Source: an uncultured Paracoccaceae bacterium (GTDB taxonomy: Bacteria; Pseudomonadota; Alphaproteobacteria; Rhodobacterales; Rhodobacteraceae). From it: 64,000 nucleotides of DNA. A program made the position numbers and the translations under genes. Shown here one piece after another: positions 44,564 through 53,232 of the stretch. The stretch is from the NCBI GenBank assembly GCA_947497065.1, contig CANMEQ010000001.1, positions 510,208 to 574,207 of the forward strand, in the 5' to 3' direction. Each line of letters opens with the position of its first letter. The stretch's first letter is position 1. Below the pieces are notes generated by a model. It made no database searches and had not been told where the DNA came from. It saw only the letters and a list, made by a program, of their open reading frames with translations.

Positions 44564-44617
44564 CTCAATCCCTCCCCCCGTGCGACTGCCCGTCATCCCA
44601 TGAATGGAGCCTGACCA

Positions 44618-45631
44618 ATGTCCAATGCCTTGTCCCGCCTTATGTCATCCCGCGATTGGCTGCTTGCCGATGGCGCAACAGGCACAACATTGTTCAATAT
44701 GGGCCTGCAATCCGGAGATGCCCCCGAGTTCTGGAATGTTGATCACACAGACCGCATCACCGCCCTTTACCAAGGTGCTGTTGACGCAGGCTCTGACCTG
44801 TTTCTTACAAACACATTCGGCGGCAACGCCGCTCGCCTGAAGCTGCATGACGGTCAATCGCGCGTGTTTGAGTTGAACAAAGCAGGCGCTGAAATTGGCC
44901 GTGAAGTGGCCGACAAGGCCGGACGCGATGTGATCGTGGCGGGCTCTGTCGGGCCGACAGGCGAAATCATGGAACCGATGGGCGCGCTCACCCATGCTTC
45001 TGCCGTTGAAATGTTCCACGAACAGGCCGAAGGTTTGAAAGCGGGCGGTGCCGATATTGTTTGGGTTGAAACCATTTCTGCCGCTGAAGAATTCAAAGCT
45101 GCTGCTGAAGCCTTCGCATTGGCCGACATGCCTTGGTGCGGCACAATGAGCTTCGACACGGCGGGCCGCACCATGATGGGCCTGACGTCTGCCGAGATGG
45201 TCAAACTGGTCGGCAAATTGCCAAACGCACCAATCGCTTTTGGTGCGAACTGTGGCGTCGGCTCATCCGATCTTTTGCGCACTGTAAAAGGGTTCGTCGA
45301 TGCTGGCCCAACAGCCCCGCTGATTTCAAAAGGCAACGCAGGCATACCAAAATACGTCGAAGGGCACATCCACTACGATGGCACGCCGGAGCTGATGGCC
45401 GATTACGCCTGCTTGGCCCGCGATTTGGGGGCTACGATCATCGGCGGGTGCTGTGGCACAACCCCAGATCACTTGCGCGCGATGCGGGCCGCCCTAGAAA
45501 CGCGCCCGAAAGAGGACATGCCGACATTGGACGCCATTACAGCGGCTTTGGGCGGGTTTTCCTCTGAATCCGACGGAACAGATGGTGCAGGCCCTACCCG
45601 CGCCCCACGTCGCGGCCGCCGTCGCGCCTAA
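44618..45631 (+). CDS. bmt: Homocysteine S-methyltransferase (BHMT-like; split methionine synthase part)
   Basis: 337 residues, one homocysteine-binding TIM barrel equal to the first domain of cobalamin-dependent MetH. Substrate start LLADGATGTTLFNMG; zinc cysteines in FGANCGVGSSD and the pair in IIGGCCGTTPDH. In Rhodobacterales this protein is usually called betaine-homocysteine methyltransferase, but its partners 1.4-3.8 kb away (corrinoid protein, DUF1638) suggest it makes methionine from methylcobalamin as part of a split MetH. The methyl-tetrahydrofolate-binding part is not in the window. Last residues are a basic RRGRRRA tail. ATG with GGAG eight bases upstream. Confidence 0.93.
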   Translation: MSNALSRLMSSRDWLLADGATGTTLFNMGLQSGDAPEFWNVDHTDRITALYQGAVDAGSDLFLTNTFGGNAARLKLHDGQSRVFELNKAGAEIGREVADKAGRDVIVAGSVGPTGEIMEPMGALTHASAVEMFHEQAEGLKAGGADIVWVETISAAEEFKAAAEAFALADMPWCGTMSFDTAGRTMMGLTSAEMVKLVGKLPNAPIAFGANCGVGSSDLLRTVKGFVDAGPTAPLISKGNAGIPKYVEGHIHYDGTPELMADYACLARDLGATIIGGCCGTTPDHLRAMRAALETRPKEDMPTLDAITAALGGFSSESDGTDGAGPTRAPRRGRRRA

Positions 45632-45649
45632 AACGCTCTAGCACACTCC

Positions 45650-45681
45650 GTGCTGCCCCTCTGTATGACCTAGGGCAGCAC
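45650..45681 (+). terminator. Hairpin after the methyltransferase gene
   Basis: Perfect nine-base inverted repeat GTGCTGCCC-N14-GGGCAGCAC, 18 bases after the stop at 45631. No T-run, so it may stabilise the 3' end instead of ending transcription. Confidence 0.5.
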
Positions 45682-45781
45682 AAACCTGCCAATACACATC
45701 ACAAAACTGTGGGCTGACTGGGCGGACCTTCCCTGCCCCGCTATATCCATGATCATGACAACCCAAACGGGAGACTGGATC

Positions 45782-46270
45782 ATGCACGCCCCATTCTACA
45801 ACCGACGTTCCTTTATCCGCACCGCAACACTGGCGACAGCGGCAACGACACTCACCGGTCTGTCCACGACAGCGCGCGCCCAAACCTTGGCGCCCACACA
45901 AACCATGCGCGGTGGTTCAAACAATTACAGGCCCAACGCCCCCCTTGTTGATGCTTTGGGTGAAGGTTTTCTGATGTCCGGTCTTGTCCGTGATGCCCAA
46001 TCCGGCGACCCGCTCGGCAATGTCCGTATTCAAATCTGGGCCGCCACAACTTTGGGCGGCGAACGCGAACCGCGCAACCACGGCTCAGTTCTGACCCACG
46101 CAGACGGAACCTACCAGTTAGAAATGCCGCAAATCGTGCCAAATTTTGGCCAACCCCATGCCCATTTGGCCTATGATGACGCAGACTTTGAAACTGTTTT
46201 CTTGAGGCCCGTCATGGCAAGCGCGACAGACACGTCACTTCAGGTCGATTTCAACCTCCAACGCGCCTAA
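45782..46270 (+). CDS. Tat-exported intradiol-dioxygenase-like protein
   Basis: 162 residues from the ATG at 45782 (GGGAGA upstream). N-terminus NRRSFIRTATLATAATTLTG is a twin-arginine signal with a TARA-Q cleavage area. The mature part matches the core of intradiol ring-cleavage dioxygenases: NNYRPNAPL (first Tyr ligand position), a beta-sandwich start SGLVRDAQSGDPLGNVRIQIW, HADGTYQLE (second Tyr) and QPHAHLAY (the HxH pair). So a Tyr2-His2 ferric site appears possible. Aromatic degradation genes are absent, and a four-helix heme protein follows after four bases, so the role may be periplasmic redox; this is inference. Confidence 0.85.
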   Translation: MHAPFYNRRSFIRTATLATAATTLTGLSTTARAQTLAPTQTMRGGSNNYRPNAPLVDALGEGFLMSGLVRDAQSGDPLGNVRIQIWAATTLGGEREPRNHGSVLTHADGTYQLEMPQIVPNFGQPHAHLAYDDADFETVFLRPVMASATDTSLQVDFNLQRA

Positions 46271-46274
46271 CTTC

Positions 46275-46856
46275 GTGACATTTACTCGAACAACCTGCAT
46301 CTGGTTCAGCCTAAGTGCGCTTATGGCCTGGCCAGTGCTTATGGCAGCATTCAGCCCTTACCTCGCCTTTCGGGGCCCAATTTACATCGCGGCAGGATTT
46401 GCAGGCATCGTATGTTTGTCCTTGTTCGTCGTGCAGCCGCTTCTCACAACGCGGGTGTTGAACCTTACACCTAGGCGCGCCGTGCGGCTCCACCGTATCA
46501 TTGGGCTGTCCGTGCTCGCTCTGACCTGCGTTCACTTGGCAGGGCTATATATCACCAGCCCTCCCGACGTGATTGACGCTCTACTTTTAAGGTCCCCGAC
46601 AGTGTTCTCCGTCTTCGGTGTGATTGCGTTGGTAGGTGTCATCGCCACTGCCGCCATCGCGAAACTGCGCAAATCGATCGCACCGCGCCTGTGGCTAGGC
46701 CTGCATCAAGCCCTGTCAGCGCTTGCTGTTGGCGCAACACTCATCCACGCCCTTCAAATCCAAGGCGCGATGGAACCGACCAGCAAATGGGCCATCGCTG
46801 TCGCGGCCCTCGCAGCAACAGTAGTGTCGGTGATGTGGCGGCAAAAACGCGGTTAA
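46275..46856 (+). CDS. Ferric-reductase-like transmembrane protein (MsrQ-like)
   Basis: 193 residues with a GTG start. Five to six membrane helices and paired histidines that could bind two hemes: RLHRIIG and CVHLAGL in the middle, GLHQALS and LIHALQI further on. This is the ferric reductase-like domain also found in MsrQ, the membrane heme partner of the Tat-exported enzyme MsrP. No FAD or NAD domain follows. It is four bases after the intradiol-like gene, so the two most probably form one transcript and an electron-transfer pair across the inner membrane. Confidence 0.87.
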   Translation: MTFTRTTCIWFSLSALMAWPVLMAAFSPYLAFRGPIYIAAGFAGIVCLSLFVVQPLLTTRVLNLTPRRAVRLHRIIGLSVLALTCVHLAGLYITSPPDVIDALLLRSPTVFSVFGVIALVGVIATAAIAKLRKSIAPRLWLGLHQALSALAVGATLIHALQIQGAMEPTSKWAIAVAALAATVVSVMWRQKRG

Positions 46857-46929
46857 TCTCGTGGCAAAGAGGCGTCATCCCGATGCATTCTTGAACAATA
46901 TGAACGTCTTTCACAAAATACACTCGAAC

Positions 46930-46940
46930 TATTCATTTGC
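46930..46940. promoter_or_regulatory. TATTCATTTGC element shared with the methyltransferase promoter
   Basis: The 11-mer TATTCATTTGC, 100 bases before the corrinoid gene, also occurs at 44555-44565 within the candidate operator of the homocysteine methyltransferase gene. It is preceded by CGAAC, giving a weak dyad. Confidence 0.35.
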
Positions 46941-47040
46941 CTATGGGTCGCTGGTCAGGCACGTCTTGTCGCAATCGGTCCAGACCGTGCCCTTTCTTTC
47001 AGGGCTAATCAAATAAACATAGCAGCATAGGGCGAACAGC

Positions 47041-47742
47041 ATGTCCGACGAAGAAGACGACATCATTCTGAGTGAACTGAACGACGACGATCTTGTCGCA
47101 CAAATGTTCGACGATCTTTACGACGGTTTGAAAGAAGAAATCGAAGAAGGCGTAGACATCCTGCTTGAACGCGGATGGGCCCCTTACGACGTTCTAACCA
47201 AGGCACTTGTGGGTGGGATGACCATCGTCGGGAACGATTTCCGCGACGGTATCTTGTTCGTCCCAGAGGTTTTACTGGCCGCCAACGCCATGAAGGGCGG
47301 TATGGCAATCCTCAAGCCACTGCTGGCCGAAACCGGAGCACCACGCGTTGGCAAAATGGTTATTGGCACCGTAAAGGGCGATATCCACGACATCGGTAAA
47401 AACCTCGTCGGCATGATGATGGAAGGCGCAGGTTTCGAGGTTGTCGATCTTGGGATCAACAACGCGGTCGAAGCCTATATGGATGCGATCAAATCTGAAG
47501 AAGCTGACATTCTTGGTATGTCTGCCCTGCTGACAACCACGATGCCTTATATGAAAGTCGTGATTGATACGATGATCGAAGAAGGCATTCGCGACGATTA
47601 TACCATTCTGGTCGGCGGCGCGCCGCTGAACGACGAGTTTGGCAAAGCGATTGGCGCCGATGCATACTGCCGTGATGCGGCTGTGGCCGTAGAAACCGCC
47701 AAAATGTTCATGGACCGTAAGCACAACCAACTTGCCGGTTAA
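47041..47742 (+). CDS. Corrinoid (B12-binding) methyltransferase protein
   Basis: 233 residues. N-terminal B12-binding cap domain (about 15-100, four helices) and C-terminal Rossmann B12-binding domain with GTVKGDIHDIGKNLV (DxHxxG with the cobalt-ligand His), MSALLTTT (SxL) and VGGAPL (GG). It corresponds to the third domain of MetH and to MtbC-type corrinoid proteins. It should shuttle a methyl group on cob(I)alamin between a methyl donor enzyme and the homocysteine methyltransferase at 44618. Followed by a strong terminator. Confidence 0.95.
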   Translation: MSDEEDDIILSELNDDDLVAQMFDDLYDGLKEEIEEGVDILLERGWAPYDVLTKALVGGMTIVGNDFRDGILFVPEVLLAANAMKGGMAILKPLLAETGAPRVGKMVIGTVKGDIHDIGKNLVGMMMEGAGFEVVDLGINNAVEAYMDAIKSEEADILGMSALLTTTMPYMKVVIDTMIEEGIRDDYTILVGGAPLNDEFGKAIGADAYCRDAAVAVETAKMFMDRKHNQLAG

Positions 47743-47746
47743 TCAA

Positions 47747-47774
47747 AAAAGGCCCGCTCAAACGCGGGCCTTTT
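47747..47774. terminator. Bidirectional terminator
   Basis: AAAAGGCCCGC-TCAAAC-GCGGGCCTTTT, perfect 11-base stem between the corrinoid gene (plus) and the membrane protein gene ending at 47793 (minus). Confidence 0.93.
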
Positions 47775-47792
47775 AACTATCTGTCGTGCGGC

Positions 47793-48302
47793 TTAGACCT
47801 TTTGAAAAAACCGCATCACGGCGACCATGACGATACCGTATAAAACGTGCCCGACAAGCGCGACCCAAGTGATACCGGTGAAGCCCAAGAAAAACGGCAA
47901 CCCTGCGATCATTGTGATGCCGCCGATGGCGAACACCCACAGGCCAAACCCGTAAATGGCGGACGCAACAAACGGCATGGACGGCAGGCCAACCGCATTC
48001 CAAACAGGGCGGAACACGAACAACCACCCAATCGGATAACCGATCAGACCGACGAGATAGAAGTGAACAAGATAGCCACTAAAAGCATTCCCCGACAAAC
48101 CTAGTGTTTTCAGGAGGCTCTGCGCCAAGCCATGTGGCGACAGGGTCGCATAGCCCAAAGACGGGCTAATCAACTGCCCCCAAAGGTCGAACGCGATTGT
48201 GGCGAAGAACCCGGAAATAAACATAAGCCCAAGCGTGTCCCGCACAGCTTGATTTTTACGATCCGCAGGGACGACGGCTTGAACTGATATATCTGATGGC
48301 AT
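47793..48302 (-). CDS. Multi-pass membrane protein of unknown function
   Basis: 169 residues with about four membrane helices (near 22-42, 78-100, 108-130 and 137-160) and a polar N-terminus. No family recognised. Gly and aromatic residues line the helices (LVHFYLVGLIGYPIGWLFVF), but no cofactor motif is seen. It is convergent with the corrinoid gene and divergent from the DUF1638 gene, so it may simply be lodged in the cluster. Confidence 0.72.
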   Translation of the reverse strand: MPSDISVQAVVPADRKNQAVRDTLGLMFISGFFATIAFDLWGQLISPSLGYATLSPHGLAQSLLKTLGLSGNAFSGYLVHFYLVGLIGYPIGWLFVFRPVWNAVGLPSMPFVASAIYGFGLWVFAIGGITMIAGLPFFLGFTGITWVALVGHVLYGIVMVAVMRFFQKV

Positions 48303-48403
48303 TGAATGTGCTCCTAAATGTTTTCATTGGATGAACGCGGCACCCGTTGTGTAAGTTGCACGTGTTACGGAAAAGGTCACCCATCGCACGGAAAGGTGCA
48401 GCT

Positions 48404-49045
48404 TTGAAACATATCCCCGATGATCAAACGCTGACAGAGGCCGGTTTATCAGCAGCCCCCGAAGGCAAAGTCCTGCTTTTGGCCTGTGGCGCGTTGGCCC
48501 GCGAAATTCTGGATCTTATTGCAGCGAATAACTGGGCGCATATGAGCCTGCATTGCCTGCCCGCGATTTTACATAACCACCCCGATCAAATTCCTAAAGC
48601 GGTCGAAGACGCGGTCAAAAAATACCGCGAGACTTACGATGATATTTTTGTGGTCTACGCAGATTGCGGCACAGGCGGATTGCTGGCCCAAACCTGTGAA
48701 CGGCTCGGTGTGCAAATGGTCGAAGGCCCCCACTGCTATTCCTTTTTCGAAGGCAACGCCGCCTTTGTCGCACAGGAAGAAGTGACATGCTTCTATCTGA
48801 CCGATTTCCTCACCCGCCAGTTCGAAGCTTTTGTGATCAAGCCCCTTGGCCTTGATCGGCACCCTGAACTGCGGGACATGTATTTCGGCAATTACACAAC
48901 CTTGGTCTATCAGGCCCAAACAGACGATGCCGCGCTCACAGGCCTCGCGCGCCAACATGCCCAAACACTGGGGCTGGCCTTTGAGCGTCGTTTGACCGGA
49001 TACGGTGATCTCGCGACAACCCTTGAGACCATCAAGGCCCCCTAG
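48404..49045 (+). CDS. DUF1638 family protein (linked to corrinoid methyl transfer)
   Basis: 213 residues from a TTG at 48404 with GAAAGG eight bases upstream; a longer frame upstream is not supported. DUF1638 marks: LLACGALAREIL, LHCLPAILHNHPDQIP, VVYADCGTGGLL and EGPHCYSFFEG, giving several conserved Cys and His residues that could bind metal or corrinoid. In archaea and in Rhodobacterales DUF1638 genes occur next to corrinoid methyltransferase genes, and mutant fitness work in Roseobacter relatives, as I recall, ties such genes to methionine synthesis. Biochemical function is not settled. Confidence 0.88.
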   Translation: MKHIPDDQTLTEAGLSAAPEGKVLLLACGALAREILDLIAANNWAHMSLHCLPAILHNHPDQIPKAVEDAVKKYRETYDDIFVVYADCGTGGLLAQTCERLGVQMVEGPHCYSFFEGNAAFVAQEEVTCFYLTDFLTRQFEAFVIKPLGLDRHPELRDMYFGNYTTLVYQAQTDDAALTGLARQHAQTLGLAFERRLTGYGDLATTLETIKAP

Positions 49046-49449
49046 CCTTGCGCCGCCACAGACCGGATACGTTCAATCATCGCGCGCAATCCATTGGACC
49101 GCTGCGCCGACAGGTGATCGTTCAAACCAAGCCGTTCCAGCTCTGCACGTGCGTCTACCTCCGCCACGTCGGTGACGGGCAATCCGTTGTACAACGCCTG
49201 AAGAATGGCGATCAGCCCGCTGACAATCATCGCGTCACTTGCTCCGAGGAACGTGAAAACACCATTCTCAACTTTAGGAACCAACCAAACCTGCGATGCG
49301 CAGCCATCCACTTTGGTCGCAGGCACTTTGAACGCATCATCAAGCGGTGGCATCTCACGGCCCATGTCGATCACATGGGCGTATCTGTCTTCCCAGTCAT
49401 CCAAGAACGTGAATGTTTCTGCAATCTCTTCGAATTCTTCAGTCGCCAT
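49042..49449 (-). CDS. sufE: SufE family sulfur acceptor
   Basis: 135 residues from the ATG at 49449, which follows a GGGAGACC ribosome site. The persulfide-accepting cysteine is in KVDGCASQVWL; the family landmarks YAHVIDMGREMPPLDD and SGLIAILQALYNG are present. SufE takes sulfur from the SufS desulfurase for Fe-S assembly. Its end overlaps that of the DUF1638 gene on the other strand by four bases. Confidence 0.94.
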   Translation of the reverse strand: MATEEFEEIAETFTFLDDWEDRYAHVIDMGREMPPLDDAFKVPATKVDGCASQVWLVPKVENGVFTFLGASDAMIVSGLIAILQALYNGLPVTDVAEVDARAELERLGLNDHLSAQRSNGLRAMIERIRSVAAQG

Positions 49450-49565
49450 GGGTCTCCCTTTCAAAACGAGACCTAAGCCCCGTTTTCGCAAACGTCCAGT
49501 GTCCGCTTTTCACCGCCGGTTGTTTCCGTTAGGAATTGAGCACTCAAAAGACAAAGGGTTCTAAA

Positions 49566-50054
49566 ATGCTGCGCGCGACGTTTCTTGGCACTGCTGTTTT
49601 GTTTACACTCTCGGGCTGCGCCCGCCTTGCCGAAAGCCCGATCAACCCAGTCAACTGGTTTGGTAACAGCCAAGAGGCTCCGGTCGCGGCAACCACAAGC
49701 GCGACACGCCCATTGGTCGATCAAAGCCGTCGCACAATCGTCGTAGATCAACGCGCCCTCGTCCAAACCGTCGACAGTCTTGTGATTGATCGCAAGGCCA
49801 GTGGCGCAATCGTCCGCGCGTCTGGCACAGCCCCGACGCAAGGGTACTACAACGCGCAATTGGTGAATGCCGGCGTCTCAAACGGTGTGCTGACGCTTCA
49901 GTTCCGCGCCCAAGCACCGTCGGGTTTTGAGGGAGAAGGCACAGCCCGCTCCCGTCTGATTAATGCAGCCTATGTCATTGATAGTGCCGATTTGGCAGGC
50001 ATCCGAACCGTGCGCGTTGAAAGCGCCACAAACGTCCGAACGACAGCGCGCTAG
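49566..50054 (+). CDS. Putative lipoprotein of unknown function
   Basis: 162 residues from the ATG at 49566. N-terminal signal with a lipobox LFTLSGC (cysteine at 20), so a lipid-anchored envelope protein. The rest is predicted beta-rich and polar (RRTIVVDQRALVQTVDSLVIDRKASGAIVRASG); no family recognised. Its last bases overlap the end of the convergent rnd gene. Roseobacter genomes often carry such a small lipoprotein near rnd, but I know no function. Confidence 0.78.
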   Translation: MLRATFLGTAVLFTLSGCARLAESPINPVNWFGNSQEAPVAATTSATRPLVDQSRRTIVVDQRALVQTVDSLVIDRKASGAIVRASGTAPTQGYYNAQLVNAGVSNGVLTLQFRAQAPSGFEGEGTARSRLINAAYVIDSADLAGIRTVRVESATNVRTTAR

Positions 50055-51208
50055 ATCTCGAAGGTCACGACCTTCTCGCCTTTAACAGCCAAGCCAACCT
50101 CACCTGCACATAGGCGAAGCGCATCCGCACCAAACACCTCTTTGCGCCAGCCACGCAACGCCGGCACATCGCGAATGCCGCCTGCAATGGCGTCCAGATC
50201 AGCACTCGTCGCGATCAGCTTTTGCGCAACGCCGGTGTTGTCAGCCTTGGCTTTCACCAACACCCGCAACAAATCGGCCAACGCAGGATTAACCTGTAGC
50301 TTTTCACGCACATTCTCCGTGCGCGGATGATCCTCAGGCTTCATTGCGATGCCATTTTTCACACCGGTCAAAATGCCCGCTGCTATGTCACCCTTGCGCG
50401 CATCTCGCATCAACAGCCGAGACCGGCCCAAATCCTTTTCAGATTGCGGCTTCGTTGACGCCAATTCGACCAGCGCATCGTCTTTAAACACACGATTACG
50501 TGGGATATTCCGCGTTTGCGCAAACTCCTCACGGAACCGCGCCAGTTCTTTCACAATCGCTAGAAACTTGCCTGAATTGGTACGTGTCTTAACCCGCTTC
50601 CACGCGTTTTCGGGGTCAACCCGATAGGTCGCAGGGTCATTCAATACGGCCATTTCCTCGGCGACCCACTTCTTGCGACCAGACTTGTCCAATTGCTCAG
50701 ACAGATATTCGTAGATCACCCGCAAATGGGTCACATCAGCCAGCGCGTAAGATTTCTGCGCATCGGTCAATGGGCGGCGCGACCAATCTGTGAATCGCGA
50801 AGATTTGTCGACTGTCTCTTTGGCAATTTTGCGCACCAGCGTTTCATACCCAGCCTGCTCGCCAAAACCGCAGACCATTGCGGCGACCTGGGTGTCGAAC
50901 AATGGCGCAGGAATAACGCCCTGATCGACAAAGAAAATTTCCAGATCCTGTCGTGCAGCGTGGAACACCTTCACAACGCCCGCGTCTTCAAAAAGGTCGT
51001 ACAAAGGGGCCAGATCAATCCCGTCTACCAACGGATCGACCAAAACAGCATCATCTTCGCCGCCTCCGGCAAAGGCCAACTGAATCAAACACAATTTCGA
51101 GTAATATGTGCGCTCTCGCAGGAATTCGGTATCAACCGTCACATAGGGAAATTTCGCCGCCCGTGCACAAAAAGCAGCGAGATCTTCAGTCGTTGTGATG
51201 GTTCTCAT
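50051..51208 (-). CDS. rnd: Ribonuclease D
   Basis: 385 residues. DEDDy 3'-5' exonuclease domain (1-190) with TVDTEFLRE (Exo I), VFHAARQDLEIFF (Exo II) and SYALADVTHLRVIY (Exo III with Tyr); an HRDC helical domain follows at about 210-290. Acts in tRNA 3' maturation. Transcribed alone. Confidence 0.96.
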   Translation of the reverse strand: MRTITTTEDLAAFCARAAKFPYVTVDTEFLRERTYYSKLCLIQLAFAGGGEDDAVLVDPLVDGIDLAPLYDLFEDAGVVKVFHAARQDLEIFFVDQGVIPAPLFDTQVAAMVCGFGEQAGYETLVRKIAKETVDKSSRFTDWSRRPLTDAQKSYALADVTHLRVIYEYLSEQLDKSGRKKWVAEEMAVLNDPATYRVDPENAWKRVKTRTNSGKFLAIVKELARFREEFAQTRNIPRNRVFKDDALVELASTKPQSEKDLGRSRLLMRDARKGDIAAGILTGVKNGIAMKPEDHPRTENVREKLQVNPALADLLRVLVKAKADNTGVAQKLIATSADLDAIAGGIRDVPALRGWRKEVFGADALRLCAGEVGLAVKGEKVVTFEI

Positions 51209-51378
51209 GTGGGCTGGTACTCAATTCAATTCCTGTATCATCACGCACTGTCGTACCGGAATGGTCGCCCAAAGGAAAGTATCCACAGCATTGGGCGCGT
51301 GTTTAACTGAAAATAGGGTGTCGCGGCCTGCGGTACATTGCACTCGGATGCCCGAGAAAGGGCGACCGCTCTTTCGAC

Positions 51379-51975
51379 TTACGCCCCGAACGTGACCATG
51401 CTGCGATCGTCCGACGCATACCGGCGCAGAACTGCAGGATACAATTTATGCTCCAAGGGCAACAAGCGGCTGGCTAGGCTGTCGGCCGTATCATCGGCCC
51501 GCACATCGAGCCGCGCTTGTCCCAATATTGGCCCATCGTCGAGCTCAGCGATCACCTCATGCACCGTGCAGCCGTGTTCCGCATCCCCTGCCTCAAGCGC
51601 GCGCGCATGGGTGTGAAGACCTTTATACTTGGGCAAGAGAGAGGGATGAATGTTCAACATTCGCCCCTCATACTGGCGCGTGAAATCACCGGTCAAAATC
51701 CGCATGAACCCTGCAAGACAGACGATATCGGGTTTCACCTCTTCAAGTTTTTGGTGAAGAACGGCCTCGAACGCACTGCGATCCTTGCCAAATTCACGAT
51801 GATCGACGGCCGCAGTCGCGATCCCCATGTCTTGTGCTTTCAACAATCCACCTGCTTGCGGATCGTTCGACATGACCAAAACGGGTCGCGCCGGATGATC
51901 CCCAACCATGCTGTTGGCAAGCGCAACCATATTTGACCCGCCGCCAGAAATCAGAATAGCGACGCGTTTGGTCAC
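51379..51975 (-). CDS. purN: Phosphoribosylglycinamide formyltransferase
   Basis: 198 residues, the 10-formyltetrahydrofolate-dependent type. [13 protein letters not shown] at the N-terminus binds the ribose phosphate; catalytic Asn-His-Asp set in [14 protein letters not shown] and [17 protein letters not shown]. Makes formyl-GAR in step three of purine synthesis. Overlaps purM by four bases. Confidence 0.97.
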   Translation of the reverse strand: MTKRVAILISGGGSNMVALANSMVGDHPARPVLVMSNDPQAGGLLKAQDMGIATAAVDHREFGKDRSAFEAVLHQKLEEVKPDIVCLAGFMRILTGDFTRQYEGRMLNIHPSLLPKYKGLHTHARALEAGDAEHGCTVHEVIAELDDGPILGQARLDVRADDTADSLASRLLPLEHKLYPAVLRRYASDDRSMVTFGA

Positions 51976-53027
51976 AGCAGCGTGCCTTCGTAGGTAACTC
52001 CCTCGCCTGCGGTGATTTTGCCAATCTCAAAAACATCATGACCTGCGTCTTCGAATTTGCCACGTGCCACATCAACCTGATCTTGCGGCACAACCGCGAT
52101 CATCCCGATGCCGCAGTTGAACGTTTTCAACATCTCGGCCTCGTCCAAACCACCCTCTTTCGCGAGCCATTCGAAGACTGGCAAAATGGTCCAAGCATCC
52201 AGATTGATTGCTGCCCCCAACCCTTCAGGCAAAACGCGCGGCAGGTTTTCGGTCAATCCACCGCCCGTGATATGGGCCAAGGCGCGCAACGCTGCAGACT
52301 CATTGCGAATGATGTCCACCGCACCTTTGACATAGAGCGCGGTTGGCGCCAGCAACGCCTCCCCCAGGGTACCCTCACCAAAGGGGTTTGCCGCATCCCA
52401 TGCAAGGCCGGAGCGCTCCACGATCTTGCGTACCAGCGAATACCCGTTTGAGTGCACACCGTTAGACCCAAGGCCCAATAGAACATCCCCTTCGGCCACG
52501 CCTTTGGGCAAATCCACACCACGTTCCATCGCGCCAACAGAGAACCCGGCCAAATCGAAATCACCCTCCGGGTACATCCCCGGCATTTCGGCGGTCTCCC
52601 CACCGATCAGCGCGCAACCAGACAGCTCGCAGCCGGTTGCAATACCGTTGATGATACGTGTCGCTTGATCCAGCTCCAGCTTGCCTGTCGCGAAATAATC
52701 GAGGAAAAACAGCGGTTCAGCACCTTGACACACCAGATCGTTGACACACATGGCGACCAGATCGATCCCGACACCATCTACATTTCCGGTATCAATCGCG
52801 ATCCGCAACTTGGTGCCAACGCCATCGGTCGCACCCACCAAGATCGGATCGGTGTACCCTGCCCCTTTCAGATCGAACATGGCCCCAAAACCGCCCAAGC
52901 CTGACATAACCCCCGGCCGCGATGTCCGTTTTGCAGCGGGTTTGATCCGTTCAACCAATGTATTGCCCGCGTCGATATCGACGCCCGCATCTGCATATGT
53001 AAGGCCGTTTTTTGGTGTGGTCGTCAT
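51972..53027 (-). CDS. purM: Phosphoribosylformylglycinamidine cyclo-ligase (AIR synthetase)
   Basis: 351 residues from the ATG at 53027; an ATG nine bases upstream touches the AAGGA site and is disfavoured. PurM fold: [38 protein letters not shown] (ATP and FGAM binding), [15 protein letters not shown] and [16 protein letters not shown]. Produces AIR in step five of purine synthesis. Operon purM-purN. Confidence 0.97.
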   Translation of the reverse strand: MTTTPKNGLTYADAGVDIDAGNTLVERIKPAAKRTSRPGVMSGLGGFGAMFDLKGAGYTDPILVGATDGVGTKLRIAIDTGNVDGVGIDLVAMCVNDLVCQGAEPLFFLDYFATGKLELDQATRIINGIATGCELSGCALIGGETAEMPGMYPEGDFDLAGFSVGAMERGVDLPKGVAEGDVLLGLGSNGVHSNGYSLVRKIVERSGLAWDAANPFGEGTLGEALLAPTALYVKGAVDIIRNESAALRALAHITGGGLTENLPRVLPEGLGAAINLDAWTILPVFEWLAKEGGLDEAEMLKTFNCGIGMIAVVPQDQVDVARGKFEDAGHDVFEIGKITAGEGVTYEGTLL

Positions 53028-53155
53028 GGCGCGCATTCCTTAGGGCAACTGAATGTGATGTTGGCCCTGCCGATACCGCAAACCACCCCACGCGGCAACC
53101 GAATTGGCAGTTCTGTCTTGACCAGCCCGATCTCTCTGGTACGAACGCGTCAGGC

Positions 53156-53232
53156 GGGCCTGTAGCTCAACTGGTTAGAGCAGAGCGCTCATAACGCTTT
53201 GGTTGCGGGTTCAAGTCCTGCCGGGCCTACCA
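53156..53232 (+). tRNA. tRNA with CAT anticodon, probably tRNA-Ile2 (lysidine type)
   Basis: 77 bases with encoded CCA. Acceptor GGGCCTG/CGGGCCT (a G1-U72 wobble at the end), D-arm GCTC/GAGC, anticodon stem GAGCG/CGCTT with loop CTCATAA, T-arm GCGGG-TTCAAGT-CCTGC, discriminator A. The consecutive pairs C4-G69 and C5-G68 are known determinants for TilS in E. coli, so it more likely reads AUA as Ile than AUG as elongator Met. Confidence 0.93.

Noticed and set aside
44425-44617. SAM, SAH or cobalamin riboswitch before the homocysteine methyltransferase
   Set aside because: I could not match the cores of SAM-II, SAM/SAH, SAH or B12-box elements; only simple dyads are visible.
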